Virus record (IMG/VR): IMGVR_UViG_3300045241_000012
Coordinates: 1 to 38,074 of that record
Origin: a virus
DNA: 38,074 nt
Strand: one strand, 5' to 3'
The position numbers and the translations under genes were made by a program. The notes under the pieces were generated by a model. It did no database searches. It was given only the letters and a program-made list of their open reading frames with translations, and was not told the DNA's origin. Positions 14,087-21,860 of the stretch are shown here, piece by piece; positions within the stretch are counted from its first letter, which is position 1, and every line of letters starts with the position of its first letter.

Positions 14087-16092
14087 TACGCAGTCCTCAA
14101 TCCGCTGATTTGCAGGAATTCACGGCTGACGCTGCCATCACGGCGCGCAGCTTCATTGTTCGCCTGACCGATGGCGACGGGATTCTGTTCAGATCCACGT
14201 GTCACGACATCGCCGGGTGACGCGGTGCTGAGATTGGAAAGGTGACCGTTGATACTCGATAGCAGTTGAATGCCGAGCGTGCCGGGAGAACCCTGATTGA
14301 TCGTCACGGTTCCTGGGGCTTCCTGAGTACCACCGAACCCACCGGCGCCCGCTGCTGCTTTCGAACCGCCGCCGAGTCCACCGGCTGCACCGATAGCAAG
14401 ACCGGCGGCCCCGGCGATAACCGCGACAGTGGCGTAGAGTTCTCCCGCGGCAGTATGCTTAATGCCCCCCGGAATATCACCAACTGCATACGCAGCAGCG
14501 GCTTCGGCAAACTCGAAAATAGCCTTGACTGTCGATTCGATAGCGAGCGAGGCGATGATCTGCGCGACTAACTGCTTGAATATCTGCCCACTCAATTTGC
14601 CGGTGAGAATGAATGCCGCAAATGCCTGCTCGGTAGCTTGAGCAAATTGTCCAAGTATTTTACCAACCAGATCACCCCACGTTGTGAAAGTACTGATCGA
14701 TGCCTCCAACGACTTCTGCAGGTCATCGAAGAACCCGCCCACAGGCTTTGGCAGCTTAACTTCCGGCTCGATGGCTGGCACCTGCCCTTCTACTCCAACG
14801 GGCGCACCTGGCGGTGAAATCTTCGCACGGGCTTCGATTACCTTGTTGATGTCCTTATTTTTTTCAAGTATCTGATCAAGCTGATCAAGGGCGGCTTCGG
14901 TAATTTTGGTCTGATCTTTATCCTGTTGCGCTGATATTGCTTTCTGACGTTCAGCGTCTTCTATGGCCGCAATGTCCTTTTTGTTTTTAAGCTCCGCAAG
15001 TGCATCTTCCTGTCGCTTTGCCCCCTTGACATCCTCCTCGATACGATTCTTTTCGGCATCAAAGAGAGCCAATTCAAAGAGGCGGGTAGTTGCCAGTATA
15101 GCCAGCCGCCTGCCAAGCGCTTCATCTGCGGTAATTGCTCCAGCCTTTAGCTCACGGTTGATTTCCGCTTCCGCTGCTGCGGCCTTTTCACGTTGCAAGG
15201 CGAGTTCGCGAGTAGCGTTGTTCACCTCGAGCTGCGCATCGGTCAGATCCTTTGCGGTTTTCTTTGCATCGAAGGGCGCCGTAGGCACGACGAGGTCCTT
15301 CATCGCCGCCTTCGCATCATTGAAACCTTTAATCAAAAAGGCCGTGAATAAGACGGGACCGCCAACGATTGCAAGAAGCAATGTCTTCCAATCAGTGACA
15401 AATAGTCTCAATTCCTCGTCAGCGGCGTGGATAGCTCCCGCAAGGTAAAGAAAACCTAAAGACATGGCGTCGCCGATAACTTTGGCAACTGGCTGGAGCT
15501 CAACGAGCAGCTTGGTGATTTGCTTGAGCAGTACGATCAGCGCCGGTCCGGACTCTTCGATAACCTTGGCCATGAAGCCGTCTGAGGCGCCTTTGACCTT
15601 AGCCAGTGCATCGACGATTCCCGCGGAGATATTGCGTTGGAGGGCTGTGATTGGCGTGCCTGCGGCTGTGGCATTCTTCTGAAGCTCATTGAATGCATCT
15701 TTGGATCTGGTGCCAAACTCCGCCGCCGAACTTGTAATGGCCTGGAAAGCCTTGACAGCGGCATAAGCAGCAAGAGCGGCAGCTGCAGCCGCCACGGCCA
15801 CTGTTCCGATGATAGGCCCAAGGGATGCGAGACTCTTCCCAAGATTGGTAACGCCTGCGCCTACCTGGCCGGATGAAAGCTCACGGATACCAGTGGTGGC
15901 TTGATTGATTCCGGTGCTTATGCCCTTAGCTGAGTCGCCGATTTTTTGGAATGAAGATGTAGCGGTTTTCTCAAAGTCCTTGATGCCCTGTTGCGCGCCC
16001 TGCCCAAATCCTTCCTTGAAGGCGTCCTTGACGCCGGAGACGTCAACGCCGATCTTGAATAGCAGTCCTAATGTGTTACTACCGATGGCCAT
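14086..16092 (-). CDS. tail tape measure protein
   Basis: A 668-residue protein with the expected composition: an N terminus FKIGVDVSGVKDAFKEG, an Ala-rich hydrophobic segment near 92-118, further hydrophobic helices near 200-265, a long charged coiled coil (about 285-410), and a Gly/Ala-rich C-terminal region (about 560-605). The tape measure sets tail length and is ejected into the host; at about 0.15 nm per residue the tail would be roughly 100 nm (inference). It follows the tail-chaperone gene pair, overlapping the end of the second frame by 14 nt. Confidence 0.93.
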   Translation of the reverse strand: MAIGSNTLGLLFKIGVDVSGVKDAFKEGFGQGAQQGIKDFEKTATSSFQKIGDSAKGISTGINQATTGIRELSSGQVGAGVTNLGKSLASLGPIIGTVAVAAAAAALAAYAAVKAFQAITSSAAEFGTRSKDAFNELQKNATAAGTPITALQRNISAGIVDALAKVKGASDGFMAKVIEESGPALIVLLKQITKLLVELQPVAKVIGDAMSLGFLYLAGAIHAADEELRLFVTDWKTLLLAIVGGPVLFTAFLIKGFNDAKAAMKDLVVPTAPFDAKKTAKDLTDAQLEVNNATRELALQREKAAAAEAEINRELKAGAITADEALGRRLAILATTRLFELALFDAEKNRIEEDVKGAKRQEDALAELKNKKDIAAIEDAERQKAISAQQDKDQTKITEAALDQLDQILEKNKDINKVIEARAKISPPGAPVGVEGQVPAIEPEVKLPKPVGGFFDDLQKSLEASISTFTTWGDLVGKILGQFAQATEQAFAAFILTGKLSGQIFKQLVAQIIASLAIESTVKAIFEFAEAAAAYAVGDIPGGIKHTAAGELYATVAVIAGAAGLAIGAAGGLGGGSKAAAGAGGFGGTQEAPGTVTINQGSPGTLGIQLLSSINGHLSNLSTASPGDVVTRGSEQNPVAIGQANNEAARRDGSVSREFLQISGLRTA

Positions 16093-16315
16093 GCTTCATC
16101 GCTTCCATGCGTTCATTGATTCGCTCGGCTTCCTTCGCCTCGAGCAATCGCAAATGCAGGTCTGCGGCGATATCGACCTGAAGCGCGAGTGCATCATCAG
16201 GATCGATCCGCAGCAGCTCCGATGGCCTGGTGCCGAAGCGCTCACCCGTTTTGGCCAACAGGAACAGGTGCGCCCCGTTCTCCGCCTTCAGGAAAGCTCG
16301 TGACGACCTCTGGCG
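16079..16315 (-). CDS. tail assembly chaperone second frame (gpT-like), frameshift product
   Basis: The open frame runs from just after a stop at 16318-16316 to TAG at 16081-16079. It encodes a convincing gpT-like segment: A-F-L-K-A-E-N-G-A-H-L-F-L-L-A-K, then R-P-S-E-L-L-R-I-D-P-D-D-A-L-A-L-Q, ending in a charged helix E-A-K-E-A-E-R-I-N-E-R. It has no ATG with a ribosome site and overlaps the end of the gpG-like gene, so it should be made by ribosomal frameshifting. The frame relation is +1 or -2, not the -1 seen in lambda. A TTG at 16258 is the only plausible independent start. Confidence 0.72.
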   Translation of the reverse strand, partial: RQRSSRAFLKAENGAHLFLLAKTGERFGTRPSELLRIDPDDALALQVDIAADLHLRLLEAKEAERINERMEAMKHGHR

Positions 16316-16733
16316 TCAGGCTTCCATTGGTCGCTTCGATGGGTGTTGCGCCTGCGCCATTCATGCAATAGGCAATCAGTGCGGTGCGTTCTTCAACCTC
16401 GAGTTCAGCGAAGTGAATCTCATCCTTCTCAGGATTAGCTTCTACATCGCCAACGACGAGCTTCGGTGAGACACAAGCGGCAAGCACGAGATCACGCACT
16501 ACCTTGAAGCCGCTCATGAGCTGATCAACAGACATGTGCTCAACCGCCTGATCGGTGCCCATCTGGTGCCATGCACTTAACACTTCACGCGCCAGCGTCT
16601 CAGGCATCCTCCCCGCCATAATCCAGGCATCAATTGCGACACGGCGCACGATGAATGTCTCGCCTGTTGCCTCAACTGTTAGTTTGCTCAAGCGGTCGCG
16701 TTTACGGCTGCGATATTCTTTTGCTCTAGACAT
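16242..16733 (-). CDS. tail assembly chaperone (gpG-like)
   Basis: A 163-residue protein in the gpG position between tail tube and tape measure. It begins with basic helices (SRAKEYRSRKRDRLSKLTVEATG), then a helical body including R-V-A-I-D-A-W-I-M-A-G and the acidic segment E-V-E-E-R-T-A-L-I-A-Y. The final residues after about 140 are Gly/Pro-rich and overlap the gpT-like frame. It would coat the tape measure during tail assembly, with the frameshifted longer form as the recruiting subunit. Confidence 0.72.
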   Translation of the reverse strand: MSRAKEYRSRKRDRLSKLTVEATGETFIVRRVAIDAWIMAGRMPETLAREVLSAWHQMGTDQAVEHMSVDQLMSGFKVVRDLVLAACVSPKLVVGDVEANPEKDEIHFAELEVEERTALIAYCMNGAGATPIEATNGSLTPEVVTSFPEGGERGAPVPVGQNG

Positions 16734-16739
16734 AAATCC

Positions 16740-17327
16740 TCATGGAACGAGTGTTGTGAATTGCCCAATCTGATCGGTTGGTGGACGGCTGAATACCGGC
16801 CTCGAATCGAAGCGAAAGTTCACCTTCGTCAAATCACGTCGATTAACCGCGAAGGTAAACGCCGTGTTGTTGATTGCCTTATAGATCATTGCGTAGCCGT
16901 ACTTCGGGCTCGCCGGGTTATCCATATGCCTGAACACCATAAGCAGGGACGTTGGCCCGAGCTCCGGCTTAGTGGCTGAGCCGAAGGTGACAAGATTCTG
17001 CCCTGCCTGGAAAAGAGCAGGCGGCATCAGGATCCGCATCTTATCGAGATCAAGCACCTGCACAAGCGTCCCTTCCATCGACATCTGATTAGCCTGATAG
17101 ACGCGATAAGGCTCCTGCTGATCCCACGCTTCCTCAGGCGGTGCTTGCCATCCGATCGTCAGCGTGCAGCCGCGATCCGTATAGCCCAGAGGCCGGCCAT
17201 CGGGCGGGAATCCGTTGGCATCAAGCACTAGCTGCGTGTTAGCGGCAGGCAGCGTGACGTTCCACCAGAGGCCGACATTCGGCCCGATGATGATCTGCGT
17301 CTCGTTGTAATCGACGGCTGATGACAT
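16740..17327 (-). CDS. major tail (tube) protein paralogue 2
   Basis: A 195-residue beta-rich protein. It shares with its upstream neighbour G-T-L-V-Q-V near residue 85, a following M/L-L-P segment, I-Y-K-A-I-N near 155, R-D-L-T-K-V-N-F and a final D-Q-I-G-Q. These are in the same order in both, so the two arose by duplication. It lies directly before the gpG-like chaperone gene, the normal place of the tail tube gene. Which copy builds the tube cannot be told from sequence. Confidence 0.72.
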   Translation of the reverse strand: MSSAVDYNETQIIIGPNVGLWWNVTLPAANTQLVLDANGFPPDGRPLGYTDRGCTLTIGWQAPPEEAWDQQEPYRVYQANQMSMEGTLVQVLDLDKMRILMPPALFQAGQNLVTFGSATKPELGPTSLLMVFRHMDNPASPKYGYAMIYKAINNTAFTFAVNRRDLTKVNFRFDSRPVFSRPPTDQIGQFTTLVP

Positions 17328-17945
17328 CTAGGGCTCGAGCCACACCTGACCGAGTTGATCGCCTGCCTCACGCGTGCCGATGGCGTTGGCGCTGAAGGTG
17401 AAGGCAGTCTCCGAGGGATTCTGGCGGGTGATCGCCATGATAAATTCCTGCGTGTTGAGCGCCTTATAGATCATCACGGCAACGATCTTTCCTGGCGTTG
17501 CGCGGTTCTGCCCGACGACAAGCACGCTCGGATAAGCAGTGGCTGGCCACGAGGTCAGACCGCCGACGTGATAGGAATCGGGCGTCTTGAAGTTGTAATT
17601 CGGCAGCATCGCAAGCAGTGCCTCTTTCTCAGCGACCTGGACGAGCGTTCCCTGGATTGACACCGTCTCCTGCGTCGGGTTGTAGAAGATGGGTGAGCGC
17701 ACCTCATCAACCTCATAGCCGGTGAGCGTCATCGCTGAGTGATAGGTCGTTCCACTCTTCGTATAGCCCGCGAGAAACCCTGTGCCAGTTGGAATGCCGC
17801 CTGTGAGAATCGTTGACAAAGATGCGCCGTCCGCCGGAATCGGCACGTTGAAGTACATCTTGCCCGGTCCGACGACGAGCTTTACAGGATCGTATGCGCC
17901 TGTTCCTGTGAATACCGTCGTGCCTGGTCCTGGTGTTCCTGCCAT
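17328..17945 (-). CDS. major tail (tube) protein paralogue 1
   Basis: A 205-residue beta-rich protein with the landmarks G-T-L-V-Q-V near 97, M-I-Y-K-A-L-N near 158, R-Q-N-P-S-E-T-A-F-T-F and D-Q-L-G-Q at the end, each matched in the adjacent paralogue. The N terminus is Gly/Thr-rich (PGPGTTVFTGTG). A ribosome site AAGGAGG lies 5-6 nt upstream, stronger than for copy 2, which begins immediately at this gene's stop. That may indicate copy 1 is made in larger amounts and is the main tube subunit (inference). Confidence 0.72.
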   Translation of the reverse strand: MAGTPGPGTTVFTGTGAYDPVKLVVGPGKMYFNVPIPADGASLSTILTGGIPTGTGFLAGYTKSGTTYHSAMTLTGYEVDEVRSPIFYNPTQETVSIQGTLVQVAEKEALLAMLPNYNFKTPDSYHVGGLTSWPATAYPSVLVVGQNRATPGKIVAVMIYKALNTQEFIMAITRQNPSETAFTFSANAIGTREAGDQLGQVWLEP

Positions 17946-17954
17946 ATTGCCTCC

Positions 17955-18464
17955 TTACGTTTCGATGTAATTGAAGACTGCAAGTGACTGAGAAAGGCTC
18001 AGGTATTGCCCCTGCGCGTTTTGCCTTGGAAACTGGTTGATGGCGATCTCCTGGATATCCCAGACAAGCCCGCCGAATGCGCCTGTTGTAATGCCCTCGA
18101 AAATGTCCATCGGTGATGCGGAGAGCACCATCGCCGTGATCGCTCGAGTGCGCGTCAGAATTTCACGTGCGAGCTTTTCGGGATCAGGCGAGACGCTTGC
18201 AATCTCGATGGTGATCTCCTGCCTCATCTGAACTGCTGCCTCATCAGGCGATTGCGTCATCGGCAGGCGAACAGGCAGGGCGAGGCATGATGGGAATATC
18301 TGCTGATCGACACGGCGAGCGATTCCGAAGTACATAAAGGGCGGAAGCAACATGGGCAGACCTGCCCATGCAAGCGCGTCGATTTGGTCACGCTTGAAGA
18401 TGGCAAGCAGGTTCGATGCGAGGCGCTCGATGGAGACCAGGTTGTATGCAGGCGTCCAGGGCAT
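17955..18464 (-). CDS. tail terminator/completion-like protein
   Basis: A 169-residue protein with no signature I can name securely. It lies between the virion morphogenesis gene and the tail tube genes, exactly where tail terminators (lambda gpU-like) sit. The sequence alternates helices and strands (SNLLAIFKRDQIDALAW, PVRLPMTQSPDEAAVQMRQE, F-G-G-L-V-W-D-I-Q-E). The call rests on gene order and size. Its stop precedes the tube gene start by only 9 bases. Confidence 0.55.
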   Translation of the reverse strand: MPWTPAYNLVSIERLASNLLAIFKRDQIDALAWAGLPMLLPPFMYFGIARRVDQQIFPSCLALPVRLPMTQSPDEAAVQMRQEITIEIASVSPDPEKLAREILTRTRAITAMVLSASPMDIFEGITTGAFGGLVWDIQEIAINQFPRQNAQGQYLSLSQSLAVFNYIET

Positions 18465-18950
18465 TTAATCAATCTTCGTGTCGAAGCCAAGTTGTTCGGC
18501 GTATCGCTTGAAGCGATCAAGCACAACGGTCTGCATCACGCGCGTGTCTTCCTCAGAGATTCCTCCAGGCGGGCGTGCCGGCATACGCGACGTGCCTGTC
18601 TGATGGAACTGCGCATAAGGCACGGATGTCCCAATCCGAAGTTCAAGCGGCGATTCTTCATAGACGGCACCGGCACCAGTGCGCGATGTCAGTGATTCCC
18701 TGAGCCGTCCCGTGCGCACGAGGATGGGCGCGCCCGGATAATGCTTGGCCTTCCATCGGGCGTAGCCATCAGAGAGCGGCGGCCAGGCGCCGAATCCGCC
18801 GGTTGAGAAGCGCGCCGATTCGCTGATGTAGAACACCGCCGCGACATCAGCCCAATAGGGACGCCAGTCATTGACGGCACCCGACATAAGGCCGAATGCG
18901 CGCGCAAGCTCATCGCCGCCCTCAATGCTGATGGTTACTTCGACTGGCAT
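18465..18950 (-). CDS. phage virion morphogenesis protein (P2 gpS/Mu gpG family)
   Basis: A 161-residue protein with the family's features: FSTGGFGAWPPLSDGYARWK at about 48-67, H-Y-P-G-A-P-I-L-V-R-T-G-R-L-R-E-S-L next, Y-A-Q-F-H-Q-T-G-T near 112, and P-A-R-P-P near 123. Members act in head completion or joining to the tail. It abuts the next gene without a gap and is followed by the putative tail terminator. Confidence 0.85.
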   Translation of the reverse strand: MPVEVTISIEGGDELARAFGLMSGAVNDWRPYWADVAAVFYISESARFSTGGFGAWPPLSDGYARWKAKHYPGAPILVRTGRLRESLTSRTGAGAVYEESPLELRIGTSVPYAQFHQTGTSRMPARPPGGISEEDTRVMQTVVLDRFKRYAEQLGFDTKID

Positions 18951-18959
18951 CGGATCGTC

Positions 18960-19355
18960 TCAACTGAACGTGAAGTTGACCGAAGCGCTTACCTGCCCAT
19001 AGTCATCGCGAACGACAACCGGCACGGCACCCGCAGCAGCGCCGCGAATATTCGCTTCCATCGAGGTTGCCGATTTGAGCGCAGCCCCGTCCATCAGGAC
19101 ACCGCCCGCCGTGACTACGCAGTTACTGGAGAAGCCCGTGCCGGTAAGCGTGACCTTTAGACCTGACGCCGCAATGGCCGCGGTTGATGGTGTAAGCGTG
19201 GTCAGCGTGGGCGCTGCTGGTTTGTGCGCAACAGGGACAGCCGATACCGGCACCTGGGCGCTATATGGATAAGCAATGTATGTTCTTGCGGCGTCGCTCG
19301 AGTCCACAACCGAGCCGTCCGCCTTGTACCAATATTCGTGCGTGTTATAGGGCAT
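18960..19355 (-). CDS. Ig-like IPT/TIG-domain virion protein
   Basis: A 131-residue protein. Residues about 45-131 form an IPT/TIG immunoglobulin-like fold: P-T-L-T-T-L-T-P-S-T-A-A-I, then L-T-G-T-G-F-S-S-N-C-V-V, ending V-V-V-R-D-D-Y-G-Q-V-S-A-S-V-N-F. The N-terminal 40 residues include N-T-H-E-Y-W-Y-K-A-D-G. Such domains decorate phage heads and tails and may hold weakly to cell-surface sugars. It lies inside the head-tail connector block, so a surface ornament of the neck or head is likely. Role inferred. Confidence 0.7.
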   Translation of the reverse strand: MPYNTHEYWYKADGSVVDSSDAARTYIAYPYSAQVPVSAVPVAHKPAAPTLTTLTPSTAAIAASGLKVTLTGTGFSSNCVVTAGGVLMDGAALKSATSMEANIRGAAAGAVPVVVRDDYGQVSASVNFTFS

Positions 19356-19369
19356 TGATTACCTCCGCT

Positions 19370-19768
19370 TCAGTTAGCCCACTGCTGCTGCGCCTTGCGC
19401 GTGAATGCCGCCTCTACCGCTTCTTCGCCGATCGGCTGACATCTGAGTCGCCATACCTTCGGGACGCCGAGCATCAAGTCCTGATCACGCCGCTCATACC
19501 TGACGCCTTCGACGACCACCGCCTGAATGCTGTTGGCACTGAAAACGCCGCCGAGGTTGCCCTGATCGGCTATCTCGATCTGCACTTCAGGAAGCCCCGA
19601 TGCCTGATTGACCACGTAGTCGGCGCACCAGCCCTTCTTGATTTCAGCAAGCGCGAGCCACGCACCAGATGAGTCGATACGCTCGAGGCGCAGGTTGCCC
19701 TGCAAACCGCGGGAGTACCTGCGGAAGTCGAGATTCACGGAATAAAGCTCAGTGCGCCAGTCAGTCAT
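19370..19768 (-). CDS. head-tail connector/head completion-like protein
   Basis: A 132-residue protein, MTDWRTELYSVNLDFRRYSR at the N terminus, beta-rich after that, with one conserved-looking segment G-W-C-A-D-Y-V-V-N-Q-A-S-G-L-P-E-V. No secure family. Between the gp6-like connector and the virion morphogenesis gene, the expected protein is a head completion or stopper protein, so the name rests on position. The gap between this gene and the next upstream gene (19769-19827) is unusually long for this operon; I see nothing in it beyond a plain spacer. Confidence 0.5.
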   Translation of the reverse strand: MTDWRTELYSVNLDFRRYSRGLQGNLRLERIDSSGAWLALAEIKKGWCADYVVNQASGLPEVQIEIADQGNLGGVFSANSIQAVVVEGVRYERRDQDLMLGVPKVWRLRCQPIGEEAVEAAFTRKAQQQWAN

Positions 19769-19827
19769 TTTGTGTAGGGATTGAATCGAATCACTTGCTA
19801 CCGCCCAATTTGTCTATGGTCCGTTTG

Positions 19828-20310
19828 TCATGAGACCTTCGTTGGCTCCCAGTCGCGTGCCATCTGGCGGCAATGCGTAAATAGCTGCTGCGAGGCAAGT
19901 GACTGACCCGCACTCGAGTTCTGCACCAGCGGCGCTGACTTGCCGGCTTTCAACAGCCACGCATCGGAGGTCGCCTGATCGAGATCGAAGAATCCTCTCT
20001 CCAACCCCGCCTCTAACCAGGTCACCGTCCCATCGGTTGTCGTCGTCCCGAAGAATTGATTCCACGCCGGCTCAGTCGAGCCGCTCGTGCCTGCGACGCT
20101 GCACTGATAGAGATGGCCATTCGGCACTGTTGGAATGACCGTTGCACCCTGCCCGTAGACGGTGTCGGGCTGCCAGGTCGAGCCGACTTGCGAGTCACGG
20201 ATGACGCCCTCGAGCTCGGCTGTTGAGAGCTCAGGCGGATCACAGGCACAGGCTTGCACCGCGACGATCTCAACGGCTTTTTGGAAGGCTTCGGATTCAG
20301 TCATTGACAT
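19828..20310 (-). CDS. head-tail connector with chitin-binding-like WxP insert
   Basis: A 160-residue protein. The outer parts (E-A-F-Q-K-A-V-E-I-V-A-V-Q-A-C at the start and D-W-E-P-T-K at the end) are helical, like gp6-type connectors. The middle (about 45-100) has the aromatic pattern W-x4-Y-x5-V...Y-x-C...G-T-S-G-x3-P-x-W...D-G-x-V-T-W, a carbohydrate-binding-like module often seen in phage structural proteins. The ATG overlaps the preceding stop by 14 nt. Confidence 0.6.
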   Translation of the reverse strand: MSMTESEAFQKAVEIVAVQACACDPPELSTAELEGVIRDSQVGSTWQPDTVYGQGATVIPTVPNGHLYQCSVAGTSGSTEPAWNQFFGTTTTDGTVTWLEAGLERGFFDLDQATSDAWLLKAGKSAPLVQNSSAGQSLASQQLFTHCRQMARDWEPTKVS

Positions 20311-20563
20311 CTATTGGGAGTTTGCGAGGTCGACCACGAGGACGCTTGATGGGCACGCCTTCTTCGGTCTGCTCACCCGTCTCTTCCTCTTCTTCCAGGT
20401 CTTCGACTTGATCTTCTTTTGTGACGAGCGGATAGCGTTCAAGCTCGGAGTCTTCGATCTCGCAGCCTTTACCGACCAGCAAAACACGGGCGAGCGGATG
20501 GCCCTCGGGCACCCGCTCGCCTGTGCTTGTAATGCACCAAGTCTGTTGAGCCACAACTTTCAT
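20297..20563 (-). CDS. small acidic head protein with C-terminal AT-hook
   Basis: An 88-residue protein. The first 45 residues look folded (VAQQTWCITSTGERVPEGHP), then an extremely acidic stretch (E-D-L-E-E-E-E-E, about 54-63), and then the sequence K-R-P-R-G-R-P-R-K (about 73-81), a canonical AT-hook that binds the DNA minor groove. It sits directly after the major capsid gene, the usual place of a head decoration or connector protein. A capsid-associated protein with a DNA-binding tail could touch packaged DNA; that is inference. Confidence 0.72.
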   Translation of the reverse strand: MKVVAQQTWCITSTGERVPEGHPLARVLLVGKGCEIEDSELERYPLVTKEDQVEDLEEEEETGEQTEEGVPIKRPRGRPRKLPIDVND

Positions 20564-20571
20564 TGCACCCC

Positions 20572-21849
20572 TTACGCGAAGGGAACTTTCGCGAATGCGC
20601 CAGGCCGTGTGACTGCAAGCGTGCCACGCAGTTCACAGACGATGGTTGTGATGTTGCGGATGAGGTCGTCGTTCTTGAGGCCAACGATGAAGGTCACGCC
20701 CATGCGCTGGTAGAACGTCGCGTAGCTGAAATCACCAACGAGGGCGAAGCCGGCAGGCATATGCGAGTCCGAGACAACCGGCAGGCCGTAGATATTCGGC
20801 GTACCCATCTCGGTCGGTGATCCCCAAAGGTAGAAGGAGGCGGGCGGTGTGCCGATCTTCGATGTACGAACTGCCCACCAGTCAGCAGGATTCATGACTA
20901 CCGCATTGGGAACGCCATAGCCGGTGGAACTGACGGCAGCGATACCCTTCGCGATCATGTCGGCGGGTGATGTGGCGGCGACAAAGGTGGGGGTCTGAAT
21001 GCCCGCGAAGTTCAAAATCCCGCGTATCTGCGGAGTCGTGCCGTTACCGTTGAGAATGGAATCATCGAGCTTGTTGAGCAGCGCGCGACGAAGATCAAAG
21101 TCGATAACCGACCTGAGCTGCGGCAGATCATCAAGAGCCTGAAGGGTAACAGCAGTCCACTCGGCAAGCGTCTCGACCGGAGCATCAACCGGCGCCCAAC
21201 GTAATTGAATCTCAGGCTTGAGTGCCGCTTCAGCTGTCCAGTCAGGGCCGCCCGTTGGCGGCATGGTCGCCTGGTAATATCGGATGCTCCCGGCGCCGAC
21301 ATTGACGACGTTAATCAGCGGCAAGACTGTCGCAGGCGGAAAGACGTGCGGCACGAGTGCCAGTTCAGTCACTCGAGTGCCGAACTGCGTAGTGGTAATG
21401 GGGTCGCCGGCGGCTTTGACGCTAAGGCCGATGGCGTCATCGATCGTCACGCTGTAGGCCGTACCGCTGTGGTGGCCCTGATCGTGAACGGCCTTGTAGA
21501 TGGCCGATTCGATGAGGCTGGTAGACCAGGACTTATTGCTCGAGACAAGCGCAGTCTCCTGACGCTCGGCATCAAGGTTGCGGCCATTGTTGTTGGCAAG
21601 CGCAAGACCGGGACGCGTAACAGGCTTCAGGGATTTTGCCCGCTCGGCCTCATCGGCAGACTTGCGAGCTTCATTCGCATCATCGACGCTCTTGAGCTTC
21701 AGGTATTCAGTTTCGGCGACGGTGATCTCGTCATTGAGCTTGACGGCAGCTTCGAGCTCTTCGGTGGACGGTGATTCGATGGCAAATAGTTTATCGAGAT
21801 CGGCCCGCATCGTTCTGACCTTCTCGCCCGCTCCAGTAGCGATTGGCAT
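20572..21849 (-). CDS. major capsid protein, HK97 fold, with N-terminal delta domain
   Basis: A 425-residue protein immediately after the protease gene, the canonical position. Residues about 5-75 form the coiled-coil delta domain that is removed as the head matures (V-R-T-M-R-A-D-L-D-K-L...E-A-E-R-A-K). The rest is the HK97 fold, with A-A-G-D-P-I-T near 160, T-L-Q-A-L-D-D near 235, N-G-N-G-T-T-P near 262, G-Y-G-V-P-N-A-V-V-M-N-P near 300 and N-D-D-L-I-R-N-I-T-T-I-V near 393. The AAAGGAG site is 5 nt from the ATG. It is homologous to the gene at 23310-24248. Confidence 0.93.
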   Translation of the reverse strand: MPIATGAGEKVRTMRADLDKLFAIESPSTEELEAAVKLNDEITVAETEYLKLKSVDDANEARKSADEAERAKSLKPVTRPGLALANNNGRNLDAERQETALVSSNKSWSTSLIESAIYKAVHDQGHHSGTAYSVTIDDAIGLSVKAAGDPITTTQFGTRVTELALVPHVFPPATVLPLINVVNVGAGSIRYYQATMPPTGGPDWTAEAALKPEIQLRWAPVDAPVETLAEWTAVTLQALDDLPQLRSVIDFDLRRALLNKLDDSILNGNGTTPQIRGILNFAGIQTPTFVAATSPADMIAKGIAAVSSTGYGVPNAVVMNPADWWAVRTSKIGTPPASFYLWGSPTEMGTPNIYGLPVVSDSHMPAGFALVGDFSYATFYQRMGVTFIVGLKNDDLIRNITTIVCELRGTLAVTRPGAFAKVPFA

Positions 21850-21860
21850 GTATGCTCCTT

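Noticed and set aside
16079-16733. Lambda-type -1 frameshift in the tail chaperone pair
   Set aside because: The -1 frame downstream of the overlap gives a Cys/Ser/Arg-rich nonsense-like sequence; the gpT-like frame is the other one.
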